Origin: Methanobrevibacter ruminantium
GTDB lineage: Archaea; Methanobacteriota; Methanobacteria; Methanobacteriales; Methanobacteriaceae
Assembly (NCBI GenBank): GCA_004553595.1
Contig: SFKZ01000009.1
Location: 1 to 64,000, forward strand
Direction: 5' to 3'
DNA length: 64,000 nt
This document shows, in pieces, positions 44,115-52,533 of the stretch. The number at the start of each line of letters is the position of its first letter. The first letter of the stretch is position 1. The translations under genes and the position numbers were made by a program. The notes under the pieces were generated by a model. That model saw nothing but the letters and a program-made list of their open reading frames with translations. It was not told the origin of the DNA and made no database searches.

Positions 44115-44651
44115 ATGTTAATTGGATTAATATCAGACACCCATATTCCAGATAGAAGAATTAAGCTTCCCCAAAAGGTTTTGGAAACCTTTGAAGGTGT
44201 TGACTTGATTATTCATGCAGGGGACATAACCAGCCAAAACGTTATAGATGAATTGGAAGCAATAGCGCCTGTAGTTGCTGTTGAAGGAAATATGGACAGG
44301 GTTCATGGGGAGATTGATCTCCCACCTTCTGAAATCATAGAAGCGGAAGGCCATAAGATTGGAGTAATACATGGAGAAGTTTATCCAAGAGGAGACACAC
44401 AACAATTATATTACCATGCATTGCAATTGGAAGTGGATATCCTTGTAAGCGGACATTCACATGTTGCACAGCTTGAAAAGATTAAAAATGTCATTTTAGT
44501 CAATCCTGGAAGTCCGACAAACCCAAGATTATCTGACCCGTCAGTGGCATTGATGGAAATAAACGGCAATGACATAAGCATAGAATTCATTCAAACTGGA
44601 AGGCCAGTTTGTTCAGCATTAAATTTCTTTGAAGAAAAGGCAAATAAGTAA
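44115..44651 (+). CDS. YfcE/MJ0936-type metallophosphoesterase
   Basis: A 178-residue calcineurin-fold phosphodiesterase. Metal ligands are all present: ISDTHIPD (Asp, His), IHAGDI, VEGNMD (Asn), GVIHGEVY, SGHSHVAQ. It matches the small YfcE family, which has activity on model phosphodiesters such as bis-pNPP but no settled physiological substrate. TGTGAAAAT precedes the ATG. The last codons lie inside a 37-bp tandem duplication that extends past the stop. Confidence 0.9.
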   Translation: MLIGLISDTHIPDRRIKLPQKVLETFEGVDLIIHAGDITSQNVIDELEAIAPVVAVEGNMDRVHGEIDLPPSEIIEAEGHKIGVIHGEVYPRGDTQQLYYHALQLEVDILVSGHSHVAQLEKIKNVILVNPGSPTNPRLSDPSVALMEINGNDISIEFIQTGRPVCSALNFFEEKANK

Positions 44652-44709
44652 AATAAAGATAAATAAAGATAAAAAGGCAAATAAGGAAAATAAAGATAAA
44701 TAAAGATAA
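44635..44709. repeat. 37-bp tandem duplication across a stop codon
   Basis: The segment from AAAAGGCAAATAAGTAAAAT (44635 on) is repeated from 44672 with a single T-to-G change, so the TAA of copy 1 is lost in copy 2. Inside each copy ATAAAGATAAATAAAGATAA is itself repetitive. Further AATAAATAAGAGAAT repeats follow at about 44747-44790. Confidence 0.8.
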
Positions 44710-44815
44710 TTAAGATGAATTAATCGAAAAAAGAAAAAATAGAACCAATAAATAAGAGAATCAATAAAATACAATCAATAAATAAGAGAATTAAAAAAAT
44801 TACAGGAGGGTTAAA

Positions 44816-45442
44816 ATGGGAAGCAGATGGCAAGTGGAAAAGAAGAATGACCCTTATTACAAAAGAGCTAAAAGTGAAGAGTATCGTTCAAGAGCATCAT
44901 ACAAACTTAAGCAACTTGATAAGAAATACAAGATCATTAAGGAAGGAGACACTGTAGTGGACTTAGGTGCTGCTCCAGGGGGATGGTCTCAAGTTGCATT
45001 GGAAAAGGTAGGTGAAGAGGGAATCGTTGTAGGAGTCGATTTAAATAGAATCAAGCCATTCCACGAACCTAATTATTATGGAATCAGAGGGGACTTTACA
45101 AAAGAGATTGTTCAGGAAAAGATCATGGAATTGACAAACGGTAAAGTGAAAGTCCTTATGTCAGATGCTGCACCTTCATTAACTGGAGTTAAAGACCTCG
45201 ACCATTTAAGGTCTGTAGACCTTGTTGAAACAGTGATTAAGATTGCAGACAATATCCTTGAAACCGAAGGAAATCTGGTTATCAAAGCATTTCAAGGTTC
45301 CGAATACAAACACCTTTTAGACAGCATCAAATACGATTTCAGAAAAGTGAAATCAACAAAGCCTCCATCATCAAGACAAAAGAGTAAAGAAATGTATATT
45401 GTAGGTTTAGGCTATAGAAAGGGACCTAAAAAGAAAAAATAA
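44816..45442 (+). CDS. rlmE: 23S rRNA 2'-O-methyltransferase RlmE (FtsJ/RrmJ)
   Basis: A 208-residue Rossmann methyltransferase. The first segment DPYYKRAKSEEYRSRASYKL carries the catalytic Lys of the K-D-K-E tetrad. VVDLGAAPGGWSQVALEK is the SAM site. VLMSDAAPSLTG holds the Asp and NLVIKAFQGSEY the second Lys, and a C-terminal PPSSRQKSKEMYIVGLGYR carries the Glu region. It methylates a uridine ribose in the A-loop of 23S rRNA. AGGAGGGTT precedes the ATG. It is a single-gene unit. Confidence 0.95.
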   Translation: MGSRWQVEKKNDPYYKRAKSEEYRSRASYKLKQLDKKYKIIKEGDTVVDLGAAPGGWSQVALEKVGEEGIVVGVDLNRIKPFHEPNYYGIRGDFTKEIVQEKIMELTNGKVKVLMSDAAPSLTGVKDLDHLRSVDLVETVIKIADNILETEGNLVIKAFQGSEYKHLLDSIKYDFRKVKSTKPPSSRQKSKEMYIVGLGYRKGPKKKK

Positions 45443-45603
45443 TTAAAAAAAATAGTAAAATTAGATAAAATATTTTAAAATAGGTTAAAAATAGTTAAAA
45501 AATACAAAAATAGCTATTTAAAGGATAAAAATAAAAAAATCTAAAAATACTATAAATAAAAAAAATAAAAAAAGAAGTTAAAAAAATATTTTAAATAAAA
45601 ATA

Positions 45604-46035
45604 TTATTTAACTGATAAAGTGTTATAAGCTTCTTGAGCTATTTTTAAATCGTCTTTTGCTAGTTGTAATCTTTTATCAACTTCTGAAGCCGTTTTTCCC
45701 ATAGACAATGCACTTTCAACATTACTTATATCATTTTTAACTCTTACAAGCTCTACTTGTGCATTAACATATTCTCTTTCTAAAGGGATATTGTTCATCA
45801 TATAAATCTTATTACCAGTTTCATTATATTGAACTTCCAAATTAGTATAATTATTCTTCAATTCAGCTAACTGGTCATATTGAGTACCGGAAGAAATTCC
45901 TCCAGTTAAACTAGAAGAAACTACGCTAAAACCAACATAAGCAACTGCAGCAACAGTAGCTATAATCATTATCACTCCTAAAACAGAAATTAACATAGAA
46001 GTTGATTTGAATAGACTCAATCTTGATTTTCTCAT
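45604..46035 (-). CDS. Membrane-anchored coiled-coil protein of unknown function
   Basis: A 143-residue protein. A basic N-terminus (MRKSRLSLFK) leads to one membrane helix (SMLISVLGVIMIIATVAAVAYVGF, about 13-36). A Ser/Gly linker and an outside helical region of ~90 residues with heptad-like spacing (ELKNNYTNLEVQYNETG; LAKDDLKIAQEAYNTLS) follow. The lead segment also resembles an archaeal flagellin/pilin-type N-terminus, but no type III signal-peptidase site with a charged residue followed by Gly is clear. ATGGTGAATTT precedes the ATG. It is divergent from mcm. Confidence 0.65.
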   Translation of the reverse strand: MRKSRLSLFKSTSMLISVLGVIMIIATVAAVAYVGFSVVSSSLTGGISSGTQYDQLAELKNNYTNLEVQYNETGNKIYMMNNIPLEREYVNAQVELVRVKNDISNVESALSMGKTASEVDKRLQLAKDDLKIAQEAYNTLSVK

Positions 46036-46239
46036 AAATTCACCATAATATTATTTAAAAGTAAATAGCATTATTATTAATTTTAATTTTACACATATTT
46101 AAAATTATCAATTATTTTGGTGTTTTAACGAATAAAGACAATATTTCAATATAGTATTGTCAATTTTTATAAAATTATAACGAAATCGGAACAATTTTTC
46201 AACATGATTATAATGAAAAATTAAAAAATTGAATAAACT

Positions 46240-46272
46240 TTTATAATATTAAATATAAAAACTATATTACAA
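46240..46272 (+). promoter_or_regulatory. TATA box of leaderless mcm
   Basis: TTTATAATA at 46240-46248 is centred 28 bp before the mcm ATG, with no Shine-Dalgarno site between them. Transcription should begin within a few bases of the start codon. Confidence 0.55.
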
Positions 46273-48278
46273 TGAATTCCACTAACAAAACAAAAGCATC
46301 ACTTGCACAATTTGAAGAATTTTTCTCAACAATTTACAAGGATGATGTATTAGAAATTTTAGAAAAATATCCTGATGAAAGGTCACTTACAGTCAATTAC
46401 GAAGAATTAGAGAAGTTTGATCCTGATTTAGCTGACTTATTGATTACAAAGCCGGATGAAGTTATTGCAGCTTCACAAAAGGCTATTAAAAATATCGATC
46501 CGTTGATGAAGGAAGATATGGAATTAAACATCAGATTTGAAAATCTCACAAACAACATTCCATTAAGCGATCTCTTAAGTAAATATATCGGTAACTTTGT
46601 ATCTGCTGATGGAATTGTAAGAAAAACTGATGAGATTCGTCCACGTATTGAAACAGCAAAATTTGAATGTAGAGGTTGCATGAGGATTACTGAAGTGGAA
46701 CAGCACTCCGGAAACCATATTATGGAACCTTCATTATGTAGCGAATGTGGTGGAAGATCCTTTAGATTGCTTCAAGAGGAATCAAAATATATTGATACAC
46801 AAAATGCTAGAATGCAGGAACCTTTGGAAAACCTCTCTGGAGGAACTGAACCAAAACAAATGCTTATGGTTTTAGAAGATGATTTGGTAGATGAATTGAA
46901 TCCTGGAGATAAAGTTAGAATCACAGGAACCCTAAAGACATTTAGGGAAGAGAGAAGTGGAAAATTCAAAAACTACATCTATGTGAATCATATTGAGCCA
47001 TTGGAACAGGAATTTGAGGAATTGGAACTTAGTGAAGAGGATGAAGAGAGAATCTTGGAATTGTCCCAAGACCCTCATATACACGATAAAATCATTAACT
47101 CCACTGCACCTTCAATCAGAGGTCACAGAGATGTAAAGGAAGCAATTGCATTGCAGCTCTTTGGTGGAACAGTGCAACAATTAGAGGATGGAACTCGTTT
47201 AAGAGGAGACCTTCACATTCTTATTGTCGGGGACCCAGGTATCGGTAAGTCCCAAATACTTAAATACGTTTCAAAATTAGCTCCAAGAAGTGTTTACACC
47301 AGTGGTAAAGGTACATCCGGCGCTGGATTAACTGCAGCCGCAGTTAGAGATGAACTTGGGGGATGGTCTCTTGAAGCAGGTGCATTAGTACTTGGGGACC
47401 AAGGTAACGTATGTGTTGACGAATTGGATAAGATGCGTTCAGAAGACAGATCTGCACTCCACGAAGCATTGGAACAACAAACAGTAAGTATTGCAAAAGC
47501 AGGAATCATGGCAACATTGAATACAAGATGTTCAGTTCTTGCAGCTGCAAACCCAAAATTTGGTACTTTTGACAGATACAAGACTTTAGCAAACCAAATT
47601 GACTTGCCTTCACCAATTCTTTCTCGTTTCGACTTGATATTTGTAATTGAAGACAAGCCAGATGTTGAAAAGGATAGGGCATTGGCTCAACACATTCTTA
47701 AGACTCACCAATACTCTAACATAGCATATGATATAGAGCCAGAACTCTTAAGAAAATATATCGCTTATGCACGTAAAAATATCCATCCGGTACTTACAGA
47801 TGAAGCAAATAAAGTATTGGAAGAGTTTTATGTATCTGTGAGAACTGGAGGCATGGAAGAGGGAACTCCTGTACCTATCACTCCAAGGCAATTGGAAGCA
47901 ACCATTCGTTTAGCTGAAGCTAGTGCAAAACTTCAACTTAAAAATGAAGTGGAAGCTTCAGATGCTCATAGAGCAATTTCCTTGCAAAGAAGATGTTTAG
48001 AGAAAATCGGAATGGATCCTGATACAGGTAAAATCGATATTGCAAGAGTTGAAGGAAGAACTCCTACATCTGAAAGAGATAAGATGCGTGTAGTGCAAGA
48101 AGCGATTAAAGCATTGGAAGAGGAATTTGTTGAAGTTCCAGTGAATATCCTAAAAGACCATCTTTCTGAAAACCACGAGATGAGTGAAGAGAAAACAGAT
48201 GAAATCTTAAGAATACTCAGGTCTAAAGGAATCATTTATGAACCTCATCATGGTGTGGTAAAAAGACTGGAAGAATAA
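46272..48278 (+). CDS. mcm: Replicative DNA helicase MCM
   Basis: A 668-residue archaeal MCM. It has an N-terminal domain with a C4 zinc finger (Cys133, 136, 156, 159) and an OB fold. The AAA+ core has Walker A GDPGIGKSQ (about 320-328), Walker B VCVDELDKM, sensor 1 LAAANPKFG and arginine finger LSRFDLIFV. A C-terminal winged helix closes it. It forms the ring that unwinds DNA 3'-5' at the fork. It heads a plus-strand run of mcm, aIF2-beta, nmd3 and tyrS, although a hairpin terminator follows mcm itself. Confidence 0.98.
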   Translation: MNSTNKTKASLAQFEEFFSTIYKDDVLEILEKYPDERSLTVNYEELEKFDPDLADLLITKPDEVIAASQKAIKNIDPLMKEDMELNIRFENLTNNIPLSDLLSKYIGNFVSADGIVRKTDEIRPRIETAKFECRGCMRITEVEQHSGNHIMEPSLCSECGGRSFRLLQEESKYIDTQNARMQEPLENLSGGTEPKQMLMVLEDDLVDELNPGDKVRITGTLKTFREERSGKFKNYIYVNHIEPLEQEFEELELSEEDEERILELSQDPHIHDKIINSTAPSIRGHRDVKEAIALQLFGGTVQQLEDGTRLRGDLHILIVGDPGIGKSQILKYVSKLAPRSVYTSGKGTSGAGLTAAAVRDELGGWSLEAGALVLGDQGNVCVDELDKMRSEDRSALHEALEQQTVSIAKAGIMATLNTRCSVLAAANPKFGTFDRYKTLANQIDLPSPILSRFDLIFVIEDKPDVEKDRALAQHILKTHQYSNIAYDIEPELLRKYIAYARKNIHPVLTDEANKVLEEFYVSVRTGGMEEGTPVPITPRQLEATIRLAEASAKLQLKNEVEASDAHRAISLQRRCLEKIGMDPDTGKIDIARVEGRTPTSERDKMRVVQEAIKALEEEFVEVPVNILKDHLSENHEMSEEKTDEILRILRSKGIIYEPHHGVVKRLEE

Positions 48279-48313
48279 AACAGTGCCAAAGCCACTGAAT
48301 AAAATTAAACTTT

Positions 48314-48340
48314 ATGCTTGATAAATATCAAGCATTTTCT
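48314..48340 (+). terminator. Hairpin terminator of mcm
   Basis: ATGCTTGAT-AAAT-ATCAAGCAT is a perfect 9-bp stem (48314-48335) followed by TTTTCTATTTTC. It separates mcm from the aIF2-beta gene. Confidence 0.75.
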
Positions 48341-48574
48341 ATTTTCTTATTTTCAAACTATTTTTTTAAAATTTCATTGAAATTTTAATAAATTTATCAG
48401 AATAAAAAGTATTTTCTTTTATATAAATTATTATATAATAAATACATTAATAAATGATAAAAAATATATTTTATATTAATATAACTCAAATACTAATTTT
48501 ATAAAAACTTATCATAAATTTTATTTGATTATACTTACTTTAAATTAATTTTATTATTCCAAAGAGGTGAAAAA

Positions 48575-48982
48575 ATGGATGAATATGAAAACTTATTAAA
48601 CAGAGCTATTGATCAATTGCCTCCTGAGGTATTTGAAACAAAAAGATTCGAACCTGTAAAAGCATACTCTGTTATTCAAGGTAATAGAACATTTATTCAA
48701 AATTTCAAAGATGTGGCAGACTCATTAAACAGAGACCCACAACATGTATTAAAATACTTATTAAGAGAATTAGGTACTGCAGGTAACTTAGAAGGAGTAA
48801 GAGCAATCTTGCAAGGTAAATTCAATCATTTCCTAATCAATGAGAGACTCGATGAATACATTGAAAAATATGTTATCTGTCACGAATGTAATAGACCTGA
48901 TACTCAAATCATAAGAGAAGACAGAATTTTTATCTTAAAATGTGCCGCATGTGGTGCAAAAGCTCCACTTAAACCATTATAA
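48575..48982 (+). CDS. eif2b: Translation initiation factor aIF2 beta subunit
   Basis: A 135-residue protein. A short N-terminal helix contacts aIF2-gamma in homologues. The central alpha/beta domain (RTFIQNFKDVADSLNRDPQHVLKYLLRELG) follows, and a C-terminal C4 zinc ribbon (CHECNRPDTQII ... LKCAACGAK) ends it. It is part of the heterotrimer that delivers initiator Met-tRNA to the small subunit. GAGGTGA precedes the ATG. It neighbours nmd3 (99-bp gap), an association common in methanogens. Confidence 0.97.
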   Translation: MDEYENLLNRAIDQLPPEVFETKRFEPVKAYSVIQGNRTFIQNFKDVADSLNRDPQHVLKYLLRELGTAGNLEGVRAILQGKFNHFLINERLDEYIEKYVICHECNRPDTQIIREDRIFILKCAACGAKAPLKPL

Positions 48983-49081
48983 ATTCTCTTCTTTTATATT
49001 TTTTATTTTTAAAAAAACAATAGCTATTTAAACTTAAATCATAATTTTTATTCAATTTTTACATTATTAGAGTGTTTTAAA

Positions 49082-50122
49082 ATGTTTTGTCCAGAATGTG
49101 GTGCAACAGACGTTGAAATGATAGATGGAATCTGCAAAAACTGTTTTTTAAAGAAATTCCAACTTATGGAAATTCCAGAAAATATCACTGTAACCATCTG
49201 CAAGCACTGCAATGCCAAATTAGAAGAGGGAAAATGGAAAGATGAGTACATCCCTGAAGAGGAAATCATCTATAGAGCATTAGAGAGAAACATAACCATT
49301 TCCGATTTGGCTGAAAATGAAGAGATAGAACTTGAAATCGACCAGATGAGAGGAACAATTGCAGAATGTTACGTTGAAGCTGTTGCAACTGTTTTAGGAG
49401 AAGAAGTGGTTGAAACACATACTCCAGATGTAAAGATCAATTATTCAGCTTGCCCTGACTGCAGTAAAAGGAATGCAGGATATTATGAAGCGGTTATCCA
49501 ATTTCGTGCAGATGATAGAGAACTTGAACAAGAGGAAATAATTATTGCTGAAGAAATTATCAATAGAACCCTTGATAAGCAATTTAAAAAGGATAAATTG
49601 GCTTATATTCCTCAAGTTGCAAAGCTTAAGGAAGGAAATGACTATTACATCGGCTCTTTAAAATCTGCAAAAAAGGTTGTGGAACATCTTAAAGAGGAAT
49701 TTGGAGGAACAACAAAAGAATCTCCAAGACTCATAAGTGAAGACAAGTCCACTGGAAAAGGGCTTTACAGGATTTGGATTGTATTAAGACTTCCAAAATT
49801 CGTTAAGGATGATTTCGTGAAATATCATGATAACGTTTATCAAGTGAGTGATGTTGATGGAAACAGGATTCAAGTCATAAACCTGGAAAATCAAGACATA
49901 ATAGCTTTAAAATGGAGAGAATACGATTCCATCGAAAAAATAGAGCATTTGGAAGGAGTCCAAAAAGCAATCATTACAGCGAAATCTCCAAGCATGATGC
50001 AAATTCTTGATCCTGACGATTATAGCCCAATTGATTTGGAAATGAATGAAAAGATGGAAAAATACAATATTGGCGAAGAGATAGACGTTATAAAAATAGA
50101 TGGAAAAATCTATTTAATCTAA
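49082..50122 (+). CDS. nmd3: NMD3-family ribosome-associated protein
   Basis: A 346-residue archaeal NMD3. The N-terminal treble-clef zinc fingers are CPECGATDVEMIDGICKNC and CKHCNAKLEEG, with a later CPDCSKRNAGYYEAVIQFR. An eIF5A-like/SH3-like beta region follows (about 150-346; YYIGSLKSAKKVVEHLKEEFGG, GKGLYRIWIVLRLP). Eukaryotic NMD3 exports 60S subunits from the nucleus. The archaeal form lacks the C-terminal export-signal region and probably acts in large-subunit maturation. GAGTG lies ahead of the ATG. Confidence 0.93.
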   Translation: MFCPECGATDVEMIDGICKNCFLKKFQLMEIPENITVTICKHCNAKLEEGKWKDEYIPEEEIIYRALERNITISDLAENEEIELEIDQMRGTIAECYVEAVATVLGEEVVETHTPDVKINYSACPDCSKRNAGYYEAVIQFRADDRELEQEEIIIAEEIINRTLDKQFKKDKLAYIPQVAKLKEGNDYYIGSLKSAKKVVEHLKEEFGGTTKESPRLISEDKSTGKGLYRIWIVLRLPKFVKDDFVKYHDNVYQVSDVDGNRIQVINLENQDIIALKWREYDSIEKIEHLEGVQKAIITAKSPSMMQILDPDDYSPIDLEMNEKMEKYNIGEEIDVIKIDGKIYLI

Positions 50123-50243
50123 AATAATAAACAAAAAATCATAATTATGAATTATCTATTAAAAGATTACAAAAAATAAAAGTAAAAAATAAAAATTATA
50201 ATAATTATCTTATTACCCATTAGAAAAACAAAAGTGTGATTAC

Positions 50244-51209
50244 ATGAACATTGAAGAAAAAATTGAATTAATTCAAGAAGGAACTTTAGAAATCATTGAT
50301 GTAGATGAATTGAAAGAAAAGCTTGAAAAAGAGCAACCTATTGCTTATACTGGATATGAACCTTCTGGAAAAATTCATTTAGGTCATGCAGTGACAATAA
50401 TGAAACTTAAACAATTACAAGACTTAGGATTTAAAATCAAAATCTTGCTTGCAGATTATCATGCTTTCTTGAATGGAAAAGGAACTGTAGAAGAAATAGC
50501 TGAAACTGCAGAATACAATAAGAGATGCTTCCAAGGATTAGGGCTTGCTGATGATACCGAATACATTTTAGGTTCATCTTTCCAAACCGGAAGCGAATAC
50601 ACTAATGACGTTTACCAATTAGCTACTTTAACCACCTTAAAAAGGGCAAAAAGAAGTATGGATCAAGTCAGCAGACATGATGACAACCCTAAAGTAGCTA
50701 GTGTAGTTTATCCATTGATGCAAACTGCAGATATGTCCGCTTTGGAAGTGGATGTTGCATTAGGTGGTATGGAACAAAGAAAAATCCAAATGTTAGCAAG
50801 AGAAAACTTGCCTAGAATAGGAAAAGAAGCTCCTGTCTGTATTCACACTCCTTTGATTCATGGTCTTGACGGTGATGACAAGATGTCCTCAAGCAAAGGA
50901 AACTACATCGCTGTAGATGATGATGAAAAGACAATCAAGGATAAGATCAAGAAAAGCTACTGTCCTATGGGAGAAACTGAAGGAAACCCTATTTTAGAAA
51001 TTGCAGACCACTTCGTATTCTCACAACAAGACACTTTGCTTATAGAAAGACCTGAGAAATTCGGTGGAAATCTTGAACTCAGCAAAGATGAACTATACAC
51101 AATGTATGGAGAAGAAAACTTGCACCCAATGGACTTGAAAAATGCAATTACACAATACTTAATTGATTTCTTGAAACCAGTTAGAGACTTCATGGAATCA
51201 CAAGAATAA
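50244..51209 (+). CDS. tyrS: Tyrosyl-tRNA synthetase (archaeal type)
   Basis: A 321-residue class I synthetase. It has the HIGH-type motif PSGKIHLGHAVT and tyrosine-binding ADYHAFLNGKG. A later VYPLMQTADMSALEVDVALGG is followed by the KMSKS loop, GDDKMSSSKGN. The length and motif variants match the archaeal/eukaryal form without the bacterial S4 C-terminal domain. It recognises the C1-G72 pair of archaeal tRNA-Tyr. GTGTGATT precedes the ATG. Fourth in the plus-strand information-processing run. Confidence 0.97.
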   Translation: MNIEEKIELIQEGTLEIIDVDELKEKLEKEQPIAYTGYEPSGKIHLGHAVTIMKLKQLQDLGFKIKILLADYHAFLNGKGTVEEIAETAEYNKRCFQGLGLADDTEYILGSSFQTGSEYTNDVYQLATLTTLKRAKRSMDQVSRHDDNPKVASVVYPLMQTADMSALEVDVALGGMEQRKIQMLARENLPRIGKEAPVCIHTPLIHGLDGDDKMSSSKGNYIAVDDDEKTIKDKIKKSYCPMGETEGNPILEIADHFVFSQQDTLLIERPEKFGGNLELSKDELYTMYGEENLHPMDLKNAITQYLIDFLKPVRDFMESQE

Positions 51210-51317
51210 AAATAAAAATAAAAATAAAAATAAGAATAAATAACAATAAAATCTAAAAATAATAATAATAATAATAATAATTAATTTTTAAAAAAAAAGA
51301 TTAAAAAGAGGGATAGA

Positions 51318-51524
51318 ATGGAAGAAGAACCAGTATATGAAATGAAACTTACCAATGGAATTGGAGAACAAATGCTTGCTCATGTTATTGAACAGTTCGA
51401 TGTTGAACTTAAGCAAACCGAATTTGGACCAAAACTTCAAGGTACAAAAGAAGAGCTTGAAAAAACACAAGATTACATTGTTAAAGTAATGAAAGAAAGA
51501 TTAGATGAATTAGATAGAAGATAA
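51318..51524 (+). CDS. Small acidic protein of unknown function downstream of tyrS
   Basis: A 68-residue protein (MEEEPVYEMKLTNGIGEQML ...), probably a strand-helix pair followed by a long charged helix (KEELEKTQDYIVKVMKERLDELD). GAGGGAT sits five bases before the ATG, supporting expression. An A/T microsatellite-like spacer (AATAAAAATAA and ATA repeats) separates it from tyrS by 108 bp. No family is recognised; it could be a small RNA- or protein-binding factor. Confidence 0.6.
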   Translation: MEEEPVYEMKLTNGIGEQMLAHVIEQFDVELKQTEFGPKLQGTKEELEKTQDYIVKVMKERLDELDRR

Positions 51525-51672
51525 TCTATTTACTATCTTACTTACTATCTTATTTACTATCTAATTTATTATCTTCATTTGTCTTTACTTTATACTACTT
51601 CCTTATTTTAAAAATAATTAGTTGAAATTTAAAATATAATTTAAGAATTTACTTAAATTTTCTATTTTTAGA

Positions 51673-52263
51673 TTATAAAATGCAATCCTTGCAAATATCA
51701 AATAATGGTGCAACTGCTTTTTTAATATCAGAAGAAACCTTATTCGGACCATTATTTGCATCAATTATTTTAAAGTTATCATTGGACTGTGCCAAATCCA
51801 AATAATTCTGTTTTACTCCAGTTAGGAACTCTTCATTTTCAAATTCATCAGTTCCATCACACCTTTCAACGGATTTCTTGACATCCAAATCCAAGAGCAA
51901 AACCAAATCAGGAATTTTGGCAAACTTATTGATCTCTTTAATCCAGTCCTGAGGATCTTGATATGATAAGCTGGAATAGAAAGATCTGTCACTTATTACT
52001 ACAGTATTGTCCTTCTCCAATTGTTCAATCTTATCCATTAAAATAAGTCTGTCTGCTGCAAACAATAGACCTAATGTCTTTTGCATTGTGTCACTTGTAG
52101 CATCAGAGCGAGTTAAAAGCTTACGAATAAGCTTTCCAACTTCCAAATCAGTCGGTTCAACAATTGTTTCAACTCTTAATCCATTGCTTTCTAGCCATTC
52201 CTTTAACATCTTTGTTTGAGTTGATTTTCCAGCGCCATCTATTCCTTCCAATACAATATACAT
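51673..52263 (-). CDS. tmk: Thymidylate kinase
   Basis: A 196-residue P-loop kinase that phosphorylates dTMP to dTDP. Visible are LEGIDGAGKSTQ (Lys13), the substrate motif VVEPTDLEVGKLIRKLL (in place of the usual TREP), DRSFYSSLSYQ at the DRY/H position, and a lid region LDLDVKKSVERC. The sequence has Ser where DRY has Tyr, seen in some archaeal members. The gene has a TATA box about 26 bp before the ATG and no Shine-Dalgarno site, so it is probably leaderless. Confidence 0.93.
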   Translation of the reverse strand: MYIVLEGIDGAGKSTQTKMLKEWLESNGLRVETIVEPTDLEVGKLIRKLLTRSDATSDTMQKTLGLLFAADRLILMDKIEQLEKDNTVVISDRSFYSSLSYQDPQDWIKEINKFAKIPDLVLLLDLDVKKSVERCDGTDEFENEEFLTGVKQNYLDLAQSNDNFKIIDANNGPNKVSSDIKKAVAPLFDICKDCIL

Positions 52264-52281
52264 AGAATAAAATTTATTTTT

Positions 52282-52296
52282 CAGAATATATAAATT
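52282..52296 (-). promoter_or_regulatory. TATA box of leaderless tmk
   Basis: On the minus strand AATTTATATATTCTG is centred about 26 bp upstream of the tmk ATG, with only A/T sequence between them. Confidence 0.5.
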
Positions 52297-52369
52297 CTAT
52301 TGTAATTTTATTAGTTTTCACAAGCTATCGCAATAATCAATATAATTTATTAAAATATTAATTATCAAT

Positions 52370-52397
52370 AATATTATTATAATATTATTATAATATT
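52370..52397. repeat. 11-bp AT-only tandem repeat
   Basis: AATATTATTAT occurs at 52370-52380 and 52381-52391, with a partial third copy. It is a simple-sequence tract in the tmk/U32 intergenic region. Confidence 0.6.
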
Positions 52398-52533
52398 AAA
52401 AATATAATATGTATATAATAAAATTAACAAATCTATTAATAGTTAGATTATTTAAAATAAAATATTATCAAATTAAACTAATTAAATAAAAAATACAATC
52501 ATAAAAACAATCAAAATTATAGGAGATTACTTA

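Noticed and set aside
45604..46035. Type IV pilin/archaellin identity for the coiled-coil membrane protein
   Set aside because: The hydrophobic N-terminus is suggestive, but a class III signal-peptide cleavage site is not clear, and no pilus genes are nearby.
51208..51285. AATAAAAATAA and ATA microsatellites after tyrS
   Set aside because: Simple low-complexity sequence typical of this genome; no evidence of function.
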